A program made the translations under genes and the position numbers. Of a stretch of 64,000 bases of DNA, positions 54,116 to 62,639 are shown piece by piece (position 1 is the first letter of the stretch; the number at the start of each line of letters is the position of its first letter). The DNA comes from an uncultured Alistipes sp. (GTDB lineage: Bacteria > Bacteroidota > Bacteroidia > Bacteroidales > Rikenellaceae), in assembly GCA_949286165.1 (NCBI GenBank), contig CASDZK010000050.1:1-64000 (forward strand), written 5' to 3'. The notes beneath the pieces are model-generated. The model did not search any database and had not been told where the DNA came from. It saw nothing but the letters and a program-made list of their open reading frames with translations.

Positions 54116-55336
54116 ATGGAATTTGAATCGATTGAATTGCCGAACGGGATTCGGTGCATTCTGAAAAGAGTGGCTTCTCCGGTCGTATATTGCGGAATGA
54201 CTGTCGGAGCGGGAACCCGGGACGAAGCGGAAGAAGAACACGGCATGGCGCACTTGATCGAACATTTGCTGTTCAAAGGTACGCAACGCAGGAAACCTTA
54301 TCATATCAATTCGTTGTTGGATAACGTAGGCGGAGAATTGAACGCTTATACGACAAAGGAAGAGACGGTGGTGCATGCCACTGTTCTGCGCCGTGATTTT
54401 GTGAAAGCGGTGGATTTGATCTCCGACGTCGTTTTCCATTCCGTTTTTTCTCCGGTGGAGCTGGATCGGGAACGGGGCGTGGTTATCGACGAAATCAATT
54501 CGTATAAAGATTCTCCGGCCGAACTGATTTTCGATGATTTCGAGGACATGATTTTTGCGGGCTGTTCTTTAGGTCGGAATATATTGGGGACGCCGCGTTA
54601 TTTGCGGAAATTTTCCAGCGACGATCTCAAAGCGTTCATTCGACGGAATTACCGGACGGATAAAATGGTTTTCGCTTTGGTCGGCAATGTCGCTTTCAAC
54701 CGTTTTGTCGATGTGTGCAACCGTTATTTCGGAGACGTACCTGCTTTTCCGTCTGTCGGGTCCCGTACGGCGGTTCCGGAATATGTCCGGCAGGAACGGA
54801 CGGTTTCGAAAAAGGGGTATCAGGTCAATTGCATCATAGGGGGGCGTGCTTATTCGCATTACGATTCGCGGCGCGTTCCGCTTGCTTTGTTATCCAATAT
54901 TTTGGGCGGTTCCAGCGCCAACAGCCGTTTGAACGTTTCGTTGCGGGAGAAAAACGGATTGTCTTATTCCGTGGAAAGCGCCTATACTTCTTATCAGGAT
55001 ACGGGCGTCGCGTCCGTTTATTTCGGGTGTGAACGGGAAAATCTGGAACGTTGTCTTTCGCTGGTTTATAAAGAATTGGCGTTGTTACGCGACAAACCTC
55101 TGACTTCGTTGCAATTGGCCCGGGCTAAAAAACAGTTGGTCGGCCAATTGGCCATATCCTCGGAAAGCGGGGAAAGTCTGATGCTGGGAGGGGCCAAAAG
55201 TTATTTGGTGTATAACCGGTCGGATTCGCAGGAGGAAATCGCGTGCAAGATTAATCGGGTTACTTCGGGAGAATTGATCGAGATCGCCAGGGAGATTTAC
55301 GACGAGTCCCGTTTGTCCGTTTTAATTTATCAGTGA
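54116..55336 (+). CDS. M16 family zinc metallopeptidase
   Basis: 406 residues from ATG 54116. The inverted zinc motif HxxEH is in EHGMAHLIEHLLFKGT, with the distal Glu in ELNAYTTKEETVVHAT. Two homologous halves are present, the second starting near VNCIIGGRAYSHYD. There is no signal peptide, so it is probably cytoplasmic, like processing-peptidase-like YmxG proteins. It is followed 6 bases later by the methyltransferase. Confidence 0.9.
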   Translation: MEFESIELPNGIRCILKRVASPVVYCGMTVGAGTRDEAEEEHGMAHLIEHLLFKGTQRRKPYHINSLLDNVGGELNAYTTKEETVVHATVLRRDFVKAVDLISDVVFHSVFSPVELDRERGVVIDEINSYKDSPAELIFDDFEDMIFAGCSLGRNILGTPRYLRKFSSDDLKAFIRRNYRTDKMVFALVGNVAFNRFVDVCNRYFGDVPAFPSVGSRTAVPEYVRQERTVSKKGYQVNCIIGGRAYSHYDSRRVPLALLSNILGGSSANSRLNVSLREKNGLSYSVESAYTSYQDTGVASVYFGCERENLERCLSLVYKELALLRDKPLTSLQLARAKKQLVGQLAISSESGESLMLGGAKSYLVYNRSDSQEEIACKINRVTSGELIEIAREIYDESRLSVLIYQ

Positions 55337-55342
55337 ATAAAA

Positions 55343-55996
55343 ATGACTTTATTGGAAAAAGAACTCGATCGTTATGTCCGGCAGTTTTCTTCTCCGGAAG
55401 ACCCCTTATTGAAGGAGCTCGACCGTCAGACGCATTTATATACCGTGCATCCTCGCATGTCTTCGGGGCATATTCAGGGAATGATTTTGCAAATGTTGGT
55501 GCGTATGTACCGGCCCGTTTCCATTTTGGAAATAGGTACTTTTACCGGATACAGCGCTATTTGCATGGCTCGTGCGGCCGGGGAAAACTGTGTGTTGCAT
55601 ACGATCGATATCAATGACGAACTGGAACGTATTCCCGCTTCGTTTATCGCTCGTGCAGGGTTGGAAAAACGTATCGTCCGGCATATCGGACGGGCGCAGG
55701 ATGTCGTTCCCGGTCTCGGGCTTTCTTTCGATATGGTATTTATCGACGGGGATAAACGGGAATACCCGGAATATTACGATTTGCTGCTGGATAACGGTTA
55801 CGTGCATAGCGGTTCCGTTATTTTGGGGGACAACGTGTTGTGGGACGGAAAAGTCGTGGACGATTCGCCGAAAAATCTTAAAGACGCCCATACGGCGGCT
55901 ATCAAACGGTTTAATGAGAAGGCGGTTTCGGATGAACGGGTAGAGACGGTAATCATGCCTTTTCGGGACGGTATGAGCATTATTTACGTAAAATGA
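55343..55996 (+). CDS. O-methyltransferase, class I SAM (YrrM/COMT-like)
   Basis: 217 residues. SAM motif I is ILEIGTFTGYSAICMA, followed by HTIDINDE, metal/substrate motif FDMVFIDGDKREYPEYY, and GDNVLWDGKV. It resembles caffeoyl-CoA-type enzymes and YrrM, which in some bacteria modifies tRNA. The substrate is not clear. Same transcript as the M16 peptidase. Confidence 0.87.
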   Translation: MTLLEKELDRYVRQFSSPEDPLLKELDRQTHLYTVHPRMSSGHIQGMILQMLVRMYRPVSILEIGTFTGYSAICMARAAGENCVLHTIDINDELERIPASFIARAGLEKRIVRHIGRAQDVVPGLGLSFDMVFIDGDKREYPEYYDLLLDNGYVHSGSVILGDNVLWDGKVVDDSPKNLKDAHTAAIKRFNEKAVSDERVETVIMPFRDGMSIIYVK

Positions 55997-56111
55997 GGGA
56001 AAGAGGGAAATGAGAAAGAGGTAAAAACGGGAAATCGCGTTTTTTTAAATATTTGTTTATCAAAGGATAATAGAAAAAGATTTAAAAAAATGAAAAAAAT
56101 ACTCGTTTTTT

Positions 56112-56143
56112 TTTGGACCGAGCCGAAAAATACTCTACCTTTG
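56112..56143 (+). promoter_or_regulatory. tRNA-Arg promoter (full consensus)
   Basis: TTTG (56112-56115), 20 bases, then TACCTTTG (56136-56143). This is the best promoter in the window, with a start near 56150. Confidence 0.85.
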
Positions 56144-56176
56144 CAGAGGTAAAATTAAAGGGTTTTAATGGTTAAA

Positions 56177-56250
56177 GGCACCGTAGCTTAATTGAATAGA
56201 GCATCTGACTACGGATCAGAAGGTTACAGGTTTGAGTCCTGTCGGTGTCA
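56177..56250 (+). tRNA. tRNA-Arg, anticodon ACG
   Basis: 74 nt. The acceptor stem GGCACCG pairs with CGGTGTC (one G-U), followed by discriminator A. The anticodon arm TCTGA-CTACGGA-TCAGA shows ACG at 34-36, and the T arm holds GGTTTGAGTCC. CCA is not encoded. It has its own promoter and terminator. Confidence 0.95.
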
Positions 56251-56260
56251 CTTGAAAATT

Positions 56261-56300
56261 AGAGGGTTACAATGAAAATTGTAACTCTCTTGTGCTTTTT
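56261..56300 (+). terminator. Terminator of the tRNA-Arg gene
   Basis: AGAGGGTTACAAT (56261-56273) and ATTGTAACTCTCT (56278-56290) form a 13-bp stem (one G-U) followed by a short T run. Confidence 0.85.
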
Positions 56301-56695
56301 AAACATGCAATTTGCATGCAATTATCGGTTATATTACCGCATCAAATCAAGCACCTGCCCTCGTACCTATTCAATGAAGTATGGAGGCAGACACTCTTTC
56401 GGATCGGAAGATAATAGGATGAAGTGTCGTTTCTGTATTTCTGACATGTTGAGGATTTACCGAACGCGAGATGCCGGAAGATATTTTATCGAATATTCGA
56501 CCTGGGAAGACTTCGCGTTTTGTGAAACGACCGTCTCGAAAGAATGAATGTTGGAAAAACGGATCGATCGTTTGGGGGGACTTCAGTGATTGTAAATGGT
56601 CATCGTATGTAGAATTTGACAGGCCGTAGGTTATTGGAATTCAACTATTTTTAATAATAATATCGAGAAAATTATACAGGTTATAAAATTTTTTG
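56301..56695. other. Gene-free stretch after tRNA-Arg
   Basis: About 400 bases. An open frame of 91 codons (56272-56547) overlaps the terminator and has no recognisable domain. I looked for an integrase or a repeat of the tRNA 3' end here and saw neither. Confidence 0.4.
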
Positions 56696-56703
56696 TATAT
56701 TTG
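56696..56703 (+). promoter_or_regulatory. -7 promoter box of the candidate RNA
   Basis: TATATTTG matches TAnnTTTG. The region upstream is very AT-rich, and no exact -33 box is visible. Confidence 0.45.
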
Positions 56704-56709
56704 TTCCGT

Positions 56710-56849
56710 TAATACTCATGTAAAGAGCGTTGTCTTCCCTTCTTGGAAAGGAGATATATAGATGTAGGCGTGGGTTGTTACTTGTTTCAGTCCTAACGGT
56801 TTGCCAGAAGCCTTGCTGATGAAATAAGTGTTCAATCCACGCCTTTTTT
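56710..56849 (+). ncRNA. Candidate structured small RNA, promoter to terminator
   Basis: About 140 nt with no good ORF on the plus strand. A 5' hairpin (CTTCC...GGAAAG near 56733-56750) is followed by a long closing stem: GGCGTGGGTTG (56767-56777) with CAATCCACGCC (56833-56843, one G-U). Inside it ACTT/AAGT and TTTCA/TGAAA continue the helix. T6 follows at 56844-56849. The layout of Bacteroidota promoter, compact RNA and intrinsic terminator is that of known Bacteroidales small RNAs such as Bacteroidales-1, but I cannot assign it to a family. A weak 70-codon frame on the opposite strand (56681-56893) has an AGGAG before its ATG and is the alternative reading. Confidence 0.5.
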
Positions 56850-57268
56850 ATTTGTAGGTCGATTCCTGTTCCGAAATTATCTTCTCTTTTCATAACTCCT
56901 TCGATTTGCTTCAGGTGGGATATAACGTTTTAGTGCGTTTTCTCCTTAATTCGTTTGCTTGTTGTTATGTTGCAAAAGTAGATGAATATTTATTATATTT
57001 GCTATTTTTGTTTTACGATGTTTTGAGCAATCTGAACTCTTTTGCCCTTATGTTAGAGGTGTTAGTGTAATATATTGATTGTCAGCGATTTGTTTTGTTA
57101 TTAGCCGATGATGAAAGGGTTCTTGAAAGGGTTTGAATATGGTTTTGTCGTATGAATTTTATTTTTCGGAAGACAGAACAAGCGGGAAAATCAGTGCCGG
57201 TTTCATTTTTTTTGTATGCGGAACGCTGAAAAACGGAGGAGAAATTTGAAGTCGGATAAGCATGAAAC
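56850..57268. other. AT-rich gene-free stretch before the sugar kinase
   Basis: Several TAnnTTTG-like boxes occur: plus strand 56994-57001 and 57003-57010, minus strand 56973-56980. They may be chance matches in AT-rich sequence or the promoter of the sugar kinase. No gene or repeat is visible. Confidence 0.35.
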
Positions 57269-58174
57269 ATGAAAAATTATATGGTTATGGGGACCGATAA
57301 AGTTGTAGGTATGGGCGAAGTTTTGTGGGACGTGTTTCCCGACGGGAAGAAAATGGGCGGAGCTCCTGCGAATTTTGCATACCATATGTCGCGTTTCGGA
57401 TTTGAAAGTTATGTGGTCAGTGCCGTGGGAAACGACGATTTGGGACGGGAGATATTAAACGTATTCGAACAAAAAGGATTGTCGGCCGATCGGGTAGAGA
57501 CGGTCGATTATCCGACCGGAACGGTGTACGTCCGGCTGGACGATGCCGGGATTCCGGCGTATGACATTACCCGAAATGTAGCGTGGGACTATATTCCTTA
57601 TACGTCTGCTTTGCATGCTTTGGCCGGTCGGGTACAGGCCGTTTGTTTCGGTTCTTTGGCGCAACGGTCTGAGGTCTCCCGAACTACCGTTCTCCGTTTT
57701 TTGGATGCTATGCCTGCGGAAAGCTATAAGATTTTCGATATTAACCTTCGGGGCGATTTTTATACTCCGGAGATTATCGAATCCGGATTTGAACGGTGCA
57801 ATATTTTGAAAATAAACGATGAGGAATTGGTTTGGGTAACCGGGGCTTTCGGATTGCCTGCCGATGAAAAGGAGGCGTGTACCGTTTTGTTGCAACGGTA
57901 CGGATTGCGGGGAGTGGTGCTTACTTGCGGAGCTGTCGGCAGCTATGTGTTTACGCCCGACGAAACATCGTTTCTGGATACGCCCCGGGTGGAGGTTGAA
58001 GATACGGTAGGAGCCGGGGATTCGTTTACCGCGTCGTTCTGTGCGGCGATGTTGAAGGGCAGGACGATACCTGAGGCGCATCGCTTGGCGGTGGACGTGT
58101 CGGCTTTCGTTTGTTCCCGCCAGGGGGCTATGCCCGAATTGCCGGTCCATTTGAAAAACCGGCTGCTTTTGTAA
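57269..58174 (+). CDS. PfkB family carbohydrate kinase, fructokinase-like
   Basis: 301 residues; ATG 57287 is an alternative start. Family motifs are MGGAPANFAYHMSRFG near the N-terminus and EDTVGAGDSFTASF with the catalytic Asp near the C-terminus. The early GEVLWDVFPDGKK resembles bacterial fructokinases. It phosphorylates a furanose-type sugar, probably fructose. Transketolase lies directly downstream but has its own promoter. Five residues from its end, GCCGGT/ACCGGC can form a hairpin ahead of a short T run. Confidence 0.85.
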   Translation: MKNYMVMGTDKVVGMGEVLWDVFPDGKKMGGAPANFAYHMSRFGFESYVVSAVGNDDLGREILNVFEQKGLSADRVETVDYPTGTVYVRLDDAGIPAYDITRNVAWDYIPYTSALHALAGRVQAVCFGSLAQRSEVSRTTVLRFLDAMPAESYKIFDINLRGDFYTPEIIESGFERCNILKINDEELVWVTGAFGLPADEKEACTVLLQRYGLRGVVLTCGAVGSYVFTPDETSFLDTPRVEVEDTVGAGDSFTASFCAAMLKGRTIPEAHRLAVDVSAFVCSRQGAMPELPVHLKNRLLL

Positions 58175-58227
58175 GATCGTGTCGAGGGGCGTTTGTAAAA
58201 ATTGTCCGTAGTTTGCCGACAGTTTTG

Positions 58228-58235
58228 TATCTTTG
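58228..58235 (+). promoter_or_regulatory. -7 promoter box of transketolase
   Basis: TATCTTTG with a start near 58242, about 22 nt before ATG 58264. Confidence 0.6.
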
Positions 58236-58263
58236 TCGAACTAATTTTAAACTGAACGAATAC

Positions 58264-60300
58264 ATGAATCCAATTACTACTACTAACCGAGCTGCGGATA
58301 ATATTCGTATTTTGGCGGCCGCCATGGTCGAAAAAGCCAAGTCCGGGCATCCGGGCGGTGCCATGGGGGGGGCCGATTTCATCAATGTCCTTTATTCCGA
58401 TTTTCTGAATTTCGATCCGGACGATATGGGATGGCCCAATCGCGACCGTTTTTTTCTGGATCCCGGACATATGTCGCCGATGTTGTATGCGGTATTGAGC
58501 CTGATCGGGAAGTACAGCATGGAAGATCTGCAACATTTCCGTCAGTGGGGCAGCGTGACGCCCGGACATCCCGAAGTGGATGTGCAGCGGGGAGTCGAAA
58601 ATACGTCCGGTCCTTTGGGACAGGGGCACACTATGGCTGTGGGCGCAGCGATCGCCGAGCGGTTTCTGGTAGCCCGTTTTGGAGAATGGATGGCGCATAA
58701 AACGTATGCGTTCATTTCCGACGGGGGCATTCAGGAGGAAATTTCTCAGGGTGCAGGTCGTATCGCAGGAACATTGGGATTGTCCAACCTGATCATGTTT
58801 TACGATTCCAACAACATTCAGTTATCGACCAAAGTAGAGGAAGTGACCGCTGAAAATACAGCGGCCAAATACGAAGCGTGGGGATGGAACGTATTGACGA
58901 TCGACGGGAACAGTGCGGCGGAAATTACGGCGGCATTGAAAGCGGCTCATGAAGAGAAGGAACGTCCTACGCTGATTATCGGCAGGACTTTGATGGGAAA
59001 AGGGGCCGTGGGGCCCGATAATGAGGATTTTTCCAATAAAGTTTCTACACACGGGCAGCCTTTGGGTGCGGCGGGTGCGTCATTGGAAAAAACGATTGCC
59101 CATTTGGGCGGAAATCCGGAGAATCCGTTTACGATTTTTCCTGATGTGGCGGAGCATTACCGTCAGGTATTGGACAGGAAGCGGGCGTATGCGCGGGCCC
59201 GTAAGGCGGAACAGGCTGTTTGGGAAAAAGAGAATCCCGAATTAGCCGCTAAATACCGTCGGTTTTTGTCCGGTCGGGCTCCGGAAATCGATTATGAAGC
59301 AATTCAGCATGCAGCCAATAGCGCGACGCGAAATGCGTCAGCCGATGTGTTGAAGGTTTTTGCCGGACAAATCGAGAATATGATCGTGGCTTCGGCCGAT
59401 TTGTCCAATTCCGATAAAACGGACGGTTTTTTGAAAGGCGGTGCCAAAGCGCTGAAGAAAGGGGATTTCAGCGGAGCTTTTTTACAGGCGGGAGTGGCGG
59501 AATTGGCCATGGCTTGTATTTGCAACGGGATTGCCCTGCATGGAGGTATTTTCGTCGCTTGCGGGACCTTTTTCGTCTTTTCCGATTATATGAAGCCGGC
59601 GTTCCGCCTTTCCGCCTTGATGGAAGTGCCGGTCAAATATATCTGGACGCATGACGCGTTCAGGGTGGGGGAAGACGGACCGACTCACCAGCCGGTAGAA
59701 CATGAGGCGCAACTGCGTTTGATGGAGAAAATGAAAAACCATTCCGGTCACATGAGCCTGTTGGCGCTTCGTCCCGCCGATGCGGAAGAAACTTCCGTCG
59801 CATGGAAAATGGCGATGGAAAATACGAAAACTCCGACCGCTTTGATTCTTTCCCGACAGAATATTAAAAATTTGCCGGGAGAGAACCGGTATCGCGATGC
59901 TTTACAGGCGGAGCGGGGAGCTTACGTCGTTTGTAAAAACGGCGACGATCCGGACGTGATTTTGCTGGCTTCCGGTTCTGAAGTATCCACTTTGATCGAC
60001 GGTGCGGCATTGTTGCAGGAACGGAAGGGAATTACCTCCCAAGTGGTTTCCGTTCCGTCGGAAGGTTTGTTCCGTCAGCAGGATGCGGCGTATCAGCAAG
60101 CGGTTATTCCGGGTAACAAACCGAAATACGGCTTAACAGCCGGATTGTCCGTTACTCTGGAAGGTTTGGTGGCTTGCAACGGCCGGATTCATGGCGTCAA
60201 TCATTTCGGATATTCGGCTCCGGCGTCGGTTTTGGATCAAAAGTTAGGCTTTACGGGAGAATGCGTATTCGAAGAGGTTTGCGAAATGTTGAATAAATAA
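58264..60300 (+). CDS. tkt: Transketolase
   Basis: 678 residues from ATG 58264; the longer frame to 58111 overlaps the kinase gene and the promoter. The TPP-binding region is present (KSGHPGGAMGGADF, SGPLGQGHTMAVGAA, ISDGGIQEEISQGAGRIAG). The catalytic Glu is in GVAELAMACICNG, where the common REHAM form is replaced by AELAM, as I recall for other Bacteroidales. It moves two-carbon units in the non-oxidative pentose phosphate pathway. Confidence 0.95.
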   Translation: MNPITTTNRAADNIRILAAAMVEKAKSGHPGGAMGGADFINVLYSDFLNFDPDDMGWPNRDRFFLDPGHMSPMLYAVLSLIGKYSMEDLQHFRQWGSVTPGHPEVDVQRGVENTSGPLGQGHTMAVGAAIAERFLVARFGEWMAHKTYAFISDGGIQEEISQGAGRIAGTLGLSNLIMFYDSNNIQLSTKVEEVTAENTAAKYEAWGWNVLTIDGNSAAEITAALKAAHEEKERPTLIIGRTLMGKGAVGPDNEDFSNKVSTHGQPLGAAGASLEKTIAHLGGNPENPFTIFPDVAEHYRQVLDRKRAYARARKAEQAVWEKENPELAAKYRRFLSGRAPEIDYEAIQHAANSATRNASADVLKVFAGQIENMIVASADLSNSDKTDGFLKGGAKALKKGDFSGAFLQAGVAELAMACICNGIALHGGIFVACGTFFVFSDYMKPAFRLSALMEVPVKYIWTHDAFRVGEDGPTHQPVEHEAQLRLMEKMKNHSGHMSLLALRPADAEETSVAWKMAMENTKTPTALILSRQNIKNLPGENRYRDALQAERGAYVVCKNGDDPDVILLASGSEVSTLIDGAALLQERKGITSQVVSVPSEGLFRQQDAAYQQAVIPGNKPKYGLTAGLSVTLEGLVACNGRIHGVNHFGYSAPASVLDQKLGFTGECVFEEVCEMLNK

Positions 60301-60324
60301 GCGCACGATGCGAACAGAGAGCGT

Positions 60325-60353
60325 AAGGGGACGGATTTCCGTCCCCTTGTTCT
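60325..60353 (+). terminator. Terminator after transketolase
   Basis: AAGGGGACGGA (60325-60335) pairs with TCCGTCCCCTT (60338-60348) around a 2-base gap, followed by GTTCTT. Confidence 0.85.
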
Positions 60354-60394
60354 TGAAAAGAACTCGTTAAGTATTTAAGGAAGATAGGAGAAAA

Positions 60395-61834
60395 ATGGAA
60401 TTTCAGGTTCAAATGAAAGACGTAGTCCCTTTGTTCGACGAGTTTCGGTTCCGCCATCCGTTGAATTGGACGGTTCGGGAAAGGGAGAATTGGGTCGTAA
60501 TCGGTCCTAACGGAGCGGGCAAGACCATGTTGACCGATATTTTTCAGGGGCGTATCGCCCGCAAAGAAGGGACGATCGAGGTTTCACAAGGCAATATGTA
60601 CGGGTCGGTTAAATCCATGGAATTCCGGGATATTTATTCTTTGATGGATTGCCGGAACGTTTATTACCAGCAACGTTGGAACGCTTCGGAAATAGAGGAG
60701 GTCCCGTTGGCCGGCGATTTTTTTTCCGCTTTGCCCGCTGATCGGGTAGAACGGTATATCCGTTGCTTCGGAGTGTCGGAATCCTTGTCTAAGCGAATTG
60801 TTTCCTTATCCAGCGGAGAACTTCGAAAACTTTTGATTATAAGAAATTTGATTGAGGAACCGCGGATTCTGATTTTGGATAATCCTTTTATCGGTTTAGA
60901 TGTTTCTTCCCGGGAATCTTTGAGCGAAATGCTTTGCCGGATGTCCGAAATCAACGGGTTACAGACGATTCTGGTATTGTCGGATATCAACGATATTCCC
61001 GTTTGGACGGATTGGATACTCCCCGTTTCAAATAAGTCGTGCGGGGCTCCGGTGTCTCGTGAAACGTTTATGCGTGACCGGACGTTGCAAACTCGTCTTT
61101 TCCCGGAGATCGAAGAGAACGGAACGATCGAGCTTCCGAAACAGGAGATGTCTGCGAATGCGGATTTCGAGGTGGCTTTGCGAATGGAATCCATTTGTGT
61201 CCGTTACGGGGATTCCGTTATCCTGAACCGTTTGGATTGGGAGGTAAAGCAAGGGGAGAAATGGGCTTTGTTGGGAGAAAACGGCAGCGGGAAATCCACG
61301 TTGTTGAGTCTGGTTTGCGGAGATAACCCTCAGGCTTACGCCAATGCGATCATTTTGTTTGACCGGGTTCGAGGAACCGGCGAAAGTATCTGGGACATTA
61401 AGCGCCGGATCGGTTATTTGTCGCCTGATCTGCACACCTATTATTTAAAGGACATTCCGGCTTTACGGGTAGTTGTTTCCGGTTTTTACGATTCGGTAGG
61501 GTTATTCGTGAACAGTTCGGAAGAGCAAAGGGAAAAGGCGTATGAATGGATGGAGGTATTGCATATCGCTCATTTGGCGGACCGATCGTTTGTTAAACTG
61601 TCTTTTGGAGAACAACGGTTGGTGCTTCTGGCCAGGGCGTTGGTAAAAAATCCACCGTTACTGATTCTGGATGAACCTTTGCATGGTCTGGATGCCGGAA
61701 AGAAAAAACGGGCGAAGTCCGTGATCGAAGCTTTTTGTCGGCAACCGGATAAGACCTTAATTTATGTGACGCATTACAGAAACGAAATACCGGATTGCGT
61801 GACGCAATATAAAATATTGAAGAAAAGAAAGTGA
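60395..61834 (+). CDS. Two-NBD ABC ATPase, ModF-like, without membrane domain
   Basis: 479 residues with two complete nucleotide-binding domains and no TM segments. NBD1 has Walker A GPNGAGKTM and signature LSSGELRK, but its Walker B ends ILDNP, with Asn at the catalytic Glu position. NBD2 has GENGSGKST, LSFGEQRL and an intact ILDEP. The layout matches ModF/PhrA-type proteins linked to molybdate or DNA repair. No permease adjoins it, so a transport role is not supported. It lies between two terminators and is convergent with the kinase-like gene. Confidence 0.82.
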   Translation: MEFQVQMKDVVPLFDEFRFRHPLNWTVRERENWVVIGPNGAGKTMLTDIFQGRIARKEGTIEVSQGNMYGSVKSMEFRDIYSLMDCRNVYYQQRWNASEIEEVPLAGDFFSALPADRVERYIRCFGVSESLSKRIVSLSSGELRKLLIIRNLIEEPRILILDNPFIGLDVSSRESLSEMLCRMSEINGLQTILVLSDINDIPVWTDWILPVSNKSCGAPVSRETFMRDRTLQTRLFPEIEENGTIELPKQEMSANADFEVALRMESICVRYGDSVILNRLDWEVKQGEKWALLGENGSGKSTLLSLVCGDNPQAYANAIILFDRVRGTGESIWDIKRRIGYLSPDLHTYYLKDIPALRVVVSGFYDSVGLFVNSSEEQREKAYEWMEVLHIAHLADRSFVKLSFGEQRLVLLARALVKNPPLLILDEPLHGLDAGKKKRAKSVIEAFCRQPDKTLIYVTHYRNEIPDCVTQYKILKKRK

Positions 61835-61949
61835 TGACGGCAAGGTGTGTCTGACGTGTTCGTCTTCATTGTGCGTACCTGTTTGTTGAAGATTCAGTAT
61901 GTATTATTGTGAAACTGAGTCGTAGCCGGGCAGGTTAAAATTAAGAAAC

Positions 61950-61985
61950 AGAGCTGTCCGTTTTCTTTTAGGACAGCTCTTTCGC
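61950..61985. terminator. Bidirectional terminator between convergent genes
   Basis: AGAGCTGTCC (61950-61959) and GGACAGCTCT (61971-61980) form a perfect 10-bp stem with T-rich and A-rich flanks. Confidence 0.85.
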
Positions 61986-61989
61986 TATT

Positions 61990-62619
61990 TTATAAGTGGA
62001 ATTGTCTGGTTATGAATTCCCGGATGAAATTTACGGTTTCATCGACACCCAGTACTGATGAGTTGATGCAAAGATGGTAGGTTTCTGCATATCCCCATGT
62101 TTTGGAACTGTAATAATTATAATAGGCCGCTCGTTTTTTGTCTCCTTTTTCGATCATTTCTTCAGCTTCTTTCCCTTTGATTCCATGCAGTTTGCACAAA
62201 CGATCGATGCGGTCTTGTTTATTTGCGGATATGAAGATGTCAATCCGTCTGGCATGGTCCCGTAGAATATAGTCAGCACAACGCCCGACGAAAATGCAGG
62301 ATTGTTTATCCGCTAATTGACGGATTACGTCGCTTTGTATTTTAAACAGAGAGTCGCTGTTCAGATAACTCCCGAAGGTCAGGGGACTGGAACCTACCAG
62401 AGGAACCCGAAGTTCCAATAAACTGTTCAATATCCCTCCGGAAGATTTTTCGTCGGCATGTTCAAAAAATTTTTTATCCAGACCGCTTTCTTGTGCAGCC
62501 AGATTTAATAATTCCTTATCGTAAAAACCGATATTCAGTTGTTGTGCTAACCGTTCGCCGATAATTTTGCCTCCGCTGCCCAATTGGCGACCGATACAAA
62601 TGATATAGTTCTCTTTCAT
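61990..62619 (-). CDS. Cytidylate-kinase-like protein (cytidylate_kin2)
   Basis: 209 residues, P-loop kinase fold starting IICIGRQLGSGGKIIGERLA, with DKELLNLAAQESG and FVGRCADYILRDH. This Cmk-like family is common in Bacteroidota and Firmicutes. It is distinct from the housekeeping CMP kinase, and its substrate is unproven. It starts 20 bases after the MATE stop, so it is co-transcribed. Confidence 0.85.
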   Translation of the reverse strand: MKENYIICIGRQLGSGGKIIGERLAQQLNIGFYDKELLNLAAQESGLDKKFFEHADEKSSGGILNSLLELRVPLVGSSPLTFGSYLNSDSLFKIQSDVIRQLADKQSCIFVGRCADYILRDHARRIDIFISANKQDRIDRLCKLHGIKGKEAEEMIEKGDKKRAAYYNYYSSKTWGYAETYHLCINSSVLGVDETVNFIREFITRQFHL

Positions 62620-62639
62620 GGTGTTGTAAAGTTAATATG

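Noticed and set aside
56272..56547. 91-codon frame after tRNA-Arg, considered as an integrase remnant
   Set aside because: It begins inside the tRNA terminator hairpin and shows no integrase motif.
56681..56893. 70-codon minus-strand frame with AGGAG before its ATG
   Set aside because: It is opposite the structured RNA candidate and lacks any recognisable domain; kept only as the alternative explanation there.
56177..57268. tRNA-Arg as an attachment site for an integrated element
   Set aside because: No repeat of the tRNA 3' end and no integrase were found within the window.
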